Origin: Gracilaria gracilis | Lineage: Eukaryota > Rhodophyta > Florideophyceae > Gracilariales > Gracilariaceae | NCBI GenBank assembly: GCA_030374805.1 | Contig: JARGSG010000118.1 | Span: 1-63,559, forward strand | Length of the DNA: 63,559 bases | Direction of reading: 5' to 3' | Part shown: positions 60,509 through 63,559 of the stretch, piece by piece | Numbering within the stretch: position 1 is the first letter of the stretch | Layout: each line of letters starts with the position of its first letter | Notes under the pieces: generated by a model | Seen by the model: only the letters and a program-made list of their open reading frames with translations | Databases searched by the model: none | What the model was told of the DNA's origin: nothing | Program-made: the position numbers and the translations under genes

Positions 60509-61507
60509 TCATTCCAACCCTGCATTCGGATCCTGAGTCTCAGTTTCCCTAAATGTCAAGTTGAAGAACTCCAACGGAACACTCTCTCCATTCTCGTACA
60601 CCCTCCTAGCCCCAAACCGGCTTCCAACCCCTCCCAGCCTCTTCTCCTCCTGCTCCTCCAGTATGCGCTCCGCCGTTCGAACAGCCGCCGCCGCACTACC
60701 AAACCCAACTAGTGGCGCCCCACCCGGCAGCTGCCGCGGCACACACACCTCTCCATCCTTGTCCACCATCACCCCACCCTTTCGCCACTTCCTCAGCCGA
60801 CTCCCCCCAACCTCCCCTTCATTCCCTTTTCCGCTCCTCCCCCTCACACACTCACGTCCACCACGAGAGCCGGGCGTCACCAGTGACCCTTTCTCTCTTC
60901 CCGGCTCCCTTCCTACGCCTTCTTCCCTCACCAGCTCCTTCACCTCCAACAACAATTGGCACGCCTTCCCCACCTGTCCCACTTGCACCTCCAACAACAA
61001 TTGGCACGCCTTCCCCACCTGTCCCACTTGCACCTCCAACACCTCCACACGTCCCCTCAGCCCCATATTCTCCCTTCTAAGCGTCACCAGCTCCCTCCCA
61101 ACGCACTCTACCATCCCACTCACATGCCTTCCAGTCCCCATTCCAGCGAACTTCATCCTTTTCCGAATCGTCGAAATCAAATCCATTGGCACCCCAATCT
61201 CCGACACACTCAGCACCACCCCTCCCATCTCACCCACCATCTCAGAAAGCCAGTCGTCCAAATGCTCCTTCAGATCCCCTCCAAGCCTCCTCAACCGCAA
61301 CTCCATCTCCGCCGTAAACCATCTCTCCGGTCCCCCATCCCCTCCACCCCCATCACCCCCACCTCCCTCTCCATTCCCACTTTCCTCCTTCTCCCCCATG
61401 CAAACCTTGTCCCCACCCTCCTCCTTCCTTCCCGGTGGCATCTCTGGTACCTCCGTCCGGTGAAGCAGAGACACGAGCTCCTCGTCCTTGACGTACCCAT
61501 TCGACAT
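60509..61507 (-). CDS. Gly/Glu-rich protein of unknown function with a 15-residue duplication
   Basis: 332 residues from the ATG at 61507 (MSNGYVKDEELVSLLHRTE). Order: acidic/Gly-rich N-terminal part, a helical domain (MELRLRRLGGDLKEHLDDWL, VPMDLISTIRKRMKFAG), a coiled coil with a perfectly duplicated 15-residue unit (VQVGQVGKACQLLLE twice, from the 45-bp repeat at 60941-61030), and a Gly/Arg-rich then Ala-rich C-terminus. I do not recognise the family. It may be the first ORF of a decayed transposon, given the degraded surroundings. Confidence 0.5.
   Translation of the reverse strand: MSNGYVKDEELVSLLHRTEVPEMPPGRKEEGGDKVCMGEKEESGNGEGGGGDGGGGDGGPERWFTAEMELRLRRLGGDLKEHLDDWLSEMVGEMGGVVLSVSEIGVPMDLISTIRKRMKFAGMGTGRHVSGMVECVGRELVTLRRENMGLRGRVEVLEVQVGQVGKACQLLLEVQVGQVGKACQLLLEVKELVREEGVGREPGREKGSLVTPGSRGGRECVRGRSGKGNEGEVGGSRLRKWRKGGVMVDKDGEVCVPRQLPGGAPLVGFGSAAAAVRTAERILEEQEEKRLGGVGSRFGARRVYENGESVPLEFFNLTFRETETQDPNAGLE
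60941..61030. repeat. 45-bp tandem duplication
   Basis: Two identical 45-bp units (60941-60985 and 60986-61030), in frame with the minus-strand gene. Confidence 0.95.
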
Positions 61508-61526
61508 CGCAGAAATTAACGGCGGT

Positions 61527-61790
61527 TCACGATAACGAAAATAGATAAGAACAAGCGAGATGAAACCAACAGTTGCAGCACTCCCCCCACTCCGCACACA
61601 CGCGGCACTCTAGGCCACACCTCCACTTGCGCTGCACAACCCTTTTTACCCATTCACATCCACTCCTATTTCCCACCATTCCACACAAATTCCATTTTTT
61701 CCTTAGAAATCTCCACATTCGCCCAACCTGGTCCATACCAAATCCCAATGAAGCCCTGATGCACCACCTCTCAAGTACCAACGGTACCAT
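61527..61790 (-). pseudogene. PHD-finger-like fragment
   Basis: Minus-strand frame with CGLECRVCAEWGECCNCWFHLAC, whose CxxC...CxxC..HxxC order resembles the core of a PHD zinc finger; the remaining ligands are not evident. It sits just upstream of, and in a different frame from, the Gly/Glu-rich gene. A shift or small intron could have joined the two. Confidence 0.35.
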
Positions 61791-63051
61791 AAACTCTTAC
61801 TTTCTATGCTTTATTTCACTGCATATCTTCTCATAAACACATTCTTCGACCCTACCTCCTCTACAGCCCTGCTGCCCATTTCTTTCCATAACCGAATCAT
61901 ACAAATCCCCTTATCCCTGGAACACTTTTTTCCATGACCAAAACCACAGCCCAGTCGTGTACGTAAAGCTTTCCCCACTCCTTAGAATGTAGACCACTTT
62001 CCTTTCACAGCTACCAGCACCCGACCCCCTTCCAACAGCCCATACCTTCAATCAAACACACTCTTCGCAACGAGCTTCCATTCATCTCCCCTCCGTTTCC
62101 AATCATCCCAGCTGTTGTCGTAGGTAGAGGCCGTCTTGGCACAATGCTTTACAACAATGGTTCCCTCGAGACACCTTTCTCTCCATCGAAGACTTCATTT
62201 CCGCAGATTGCCTTCCCAAGGTCCAATCTTCTTCTGTGGCAGGAACGACCTTCTCGAAAAAGTAATTCTATCTTGTCCAGCATCACGAGCAGAAGACTAG
62301 GTCTTCATCCAGAATGGTCACATTCTTCCCATCCTTTCCCAACACGGAATTGAGCACTGCACACGAGCCGCTCTTTACATCGCCGTTCCCACTGTCGGCG
62401 CTCCCCACAAGATGGTGTCACGCCTCTCTCTCCCATGGCCTACCCACAGCCACCGAATGTGGGCTCTTGCAATAGCCGAACGCCTCTGGGCCGCAGGTTT
62501 CACTCGCAGTATCGTCGACAAAAACACCTTTTCCAAGTCTTCTTACCAAAAGCTCGTTTGGATCTCTTTCTTCAATCTCGTCTGTTCTTCATTTGGATTC
62601 GTTACCATGCATGAAGTGGCTACCAAGTACAAAGTATTGTCTCAACTATAATTAAGGAGCTTCTAGGATAGTCACCTTCAACACAGGTCTCTCCTTCAAT
62701 ATCCCTTCTACAGTGGAATCACTTCTGGAATACGGTTCACCCTCAGTTCCTTCCCAGCCTCTTTCACGGAGTATGAATCCAGAAATGCTTACTTCTATCT
62801 CACCTCTGCAGACGAAAACCTAGCGGAAGGCAGGAACCTGCCCTTTCCACACCAACTATGTCAATGTTCTTAGACATCACATTCTCTAGTAAGTAGAAGG
62901 AATTGTAAACCTCGTACTCGTTGCAAGTACACACACAACCCGTTTTTGTTCTCCATTCTTTTAAGTTGCCGCTGAAAACAAATCACCTGCTCATTTTTAT
63001 GTCAAGTCTTGACCACAAAGAAGCACAACAGTATAAGTGCTACATTATACC
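61791..63051. other. Degraded sequence with minus-strand coding remnants
   Basis: No intact gene. Minus-strand stretches such as KDGKNVTILDEDLVF (about 62.3 kb) and ATEEDWTLGRQSAEM (about 62.2 kb) look protein-like but switch frame repeatedly, as in an old pseudogene continuing leftward from the cupin-like remnant. Confidence 0.35.
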
Positions 63052-63559
63052 TACTCATCGCCGTCATCCATTATCATCTGTCCTTCCTCGTAATCACGAT
63101 CTGTATTCTCAGCAGGGCCACCTGACATCTCTTCATCTTCCTCTTCGTACTCGTACTCTCCATCTTCTATATCTTCCATTTCACTCTCTTCCTCCAAACC
63201 ATCATCATCGTCAAACTGGTCGTTTGGGTCTTCTTCTAGCCAAAGTCCTCATCTGCGAACTTTGACCGAAACGCTGGCTCTCTGTGCACCGCGTCAGGGA
63301 GCTTGTCTCTTCAGGTACAGAGTACATGTGATACATCAGGCAATTCTCTTTCACCAACACATCCATGTACCCAGCTCCCGCATGAAACACATCCTCTCTT
63401 CCAATAAACACAGAGTAAGGCGGAACCTGAACTTTTCCACAACCATTGTACGTGATAACCTCCTCAAACTCTTGTCATCCGTCACATACATATTGTGTGA
63501 CCTCTCACAAACCCATATCATAAATGAACTCCCCCAGAGCCCATCACGAAGACCCCGGA
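63052..63559 (-). pseudogene. Cupin-like domain with acidic tail, frameshifted and cut by the window edge
   Basis: Reading leftwards from the right edge: VQVPPYSVFIGREDVFHAGAGY followed by NCLMYHMYSVPE. This resembles the C-terminal half of small cupin/JmjC-like folds, where a GD.xHAGxxY strand precedes an N.RxHxY strand. A change of frame near 63.32 kb leads to DAVHREPAFRSKFADEDFG, and another near 63.24 kb to a very acidic tail (NDQFDDDDGLEEES... to DDGDE) ending at a stop at 63052. At least two frameshifts make it a likely pseudogene, unless they are sequencing errors. Confidence 0.4.

Noticed and set aside
60561..61519. Plus-strand Ser/Pro-rich open frames of up to 300 codons
   Set aside because: Mirror of the Gly/Glu-rich minus-strand gene; the minus frame has the better start and helical content.

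Overview
The window is nuclear DNA from a eukaryote with small, mostly uninterrupted genes scattered among AT-rich spacers and many transposable elements. Nothing in it is bacterial: there are no operons or Shine-Dalgarno sites. TATA boxes and AATAAA signals are present, the zinc-finger proteins are of eukaryotic type, and the mobile elements are Ty3/gypsy, Ty1/copia, PIF/Harbinger and Mutator-like. The gene style (an APAF-1-like NB-ARC/WD40 receptor, an opine-dehydrogenase relic, compact genes, heavy LTR load) would fit a multicellular red alga; that assignment is inference.

Layout. 1-4960: a 3'-truncated, frameshifted Ty3/gypsy element (A) on the minus strand. 5-8.2 kb: AT-rich spacer with palindromes and a dispersed repeat. 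8.2-12.5 kb: a STAND/NLR-type receptor gene (helical N-terminal remnant, NB-ARC, about 11 WD40 repeats). 15,205-19,225: a structurally complete PIF/Harbinger DNA transposon with TTA target duplication and two convergent genes. 21.2-23.3 kb: an orphan Cys-rich membrane protein. 24.4-25.0 kb: a small secreted Arg-rich protein with TATA box and polyA signal. 26.1-26.9 kb: a GC-rich opine dehydrogenase pseudogene. 27,925-38,183: a nearly pristine 10.3-kb Ty3/gypsy element (B) with 1.9-kb LTRs, ATAAT target duplication and one uninterrupted 2112-codon Gag-Pol. 38.6-40.4 kb: a TTP-type CCCH zinc-finger gene and a decayed paralogue. 41,318-47,371: a Mutator-like element with ~180-bp inverted ends and a 9-bp target duplication, itself interrupted by a decayed Ty1/copia element (41,659-46,218; 94-bp LTRs, GCCAC target duplication, primer site matching the initiator-tRNA anticodon region). 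48.5-~57.6 kb: a second element (C) of the same gypsy family as A, with an intact pol and broken gag. 56.6-60.2 kb: sequence packed with CCAATTGG-like words. 60.5-63.6 kb: a Gly/Glu-rich gene of unknown function with a PHD-like relic beside it, and decayed coding sequence including a cupin-like domain with an acidic tail.

How it fits together. Most of the coding capacity is transposon-derived and spans a range of ages: element B looks recently inserted, the PIF element has intact genes, and copia and gypsy A are decaying. Host genes visible are the immune-type receptor, the CCCH RNA-binding protein, two secreted or membrane proteins and a dead opine dehydrogenase. The best candidates for new biology are the NB-ARC/WD40 receptor with near-identical propeller repeats, the nested Mutator/copia arrangement, the antisense reading frame inside the LTRs of element B, and the CCAATTGG-rich LTR-like DNA around element C.
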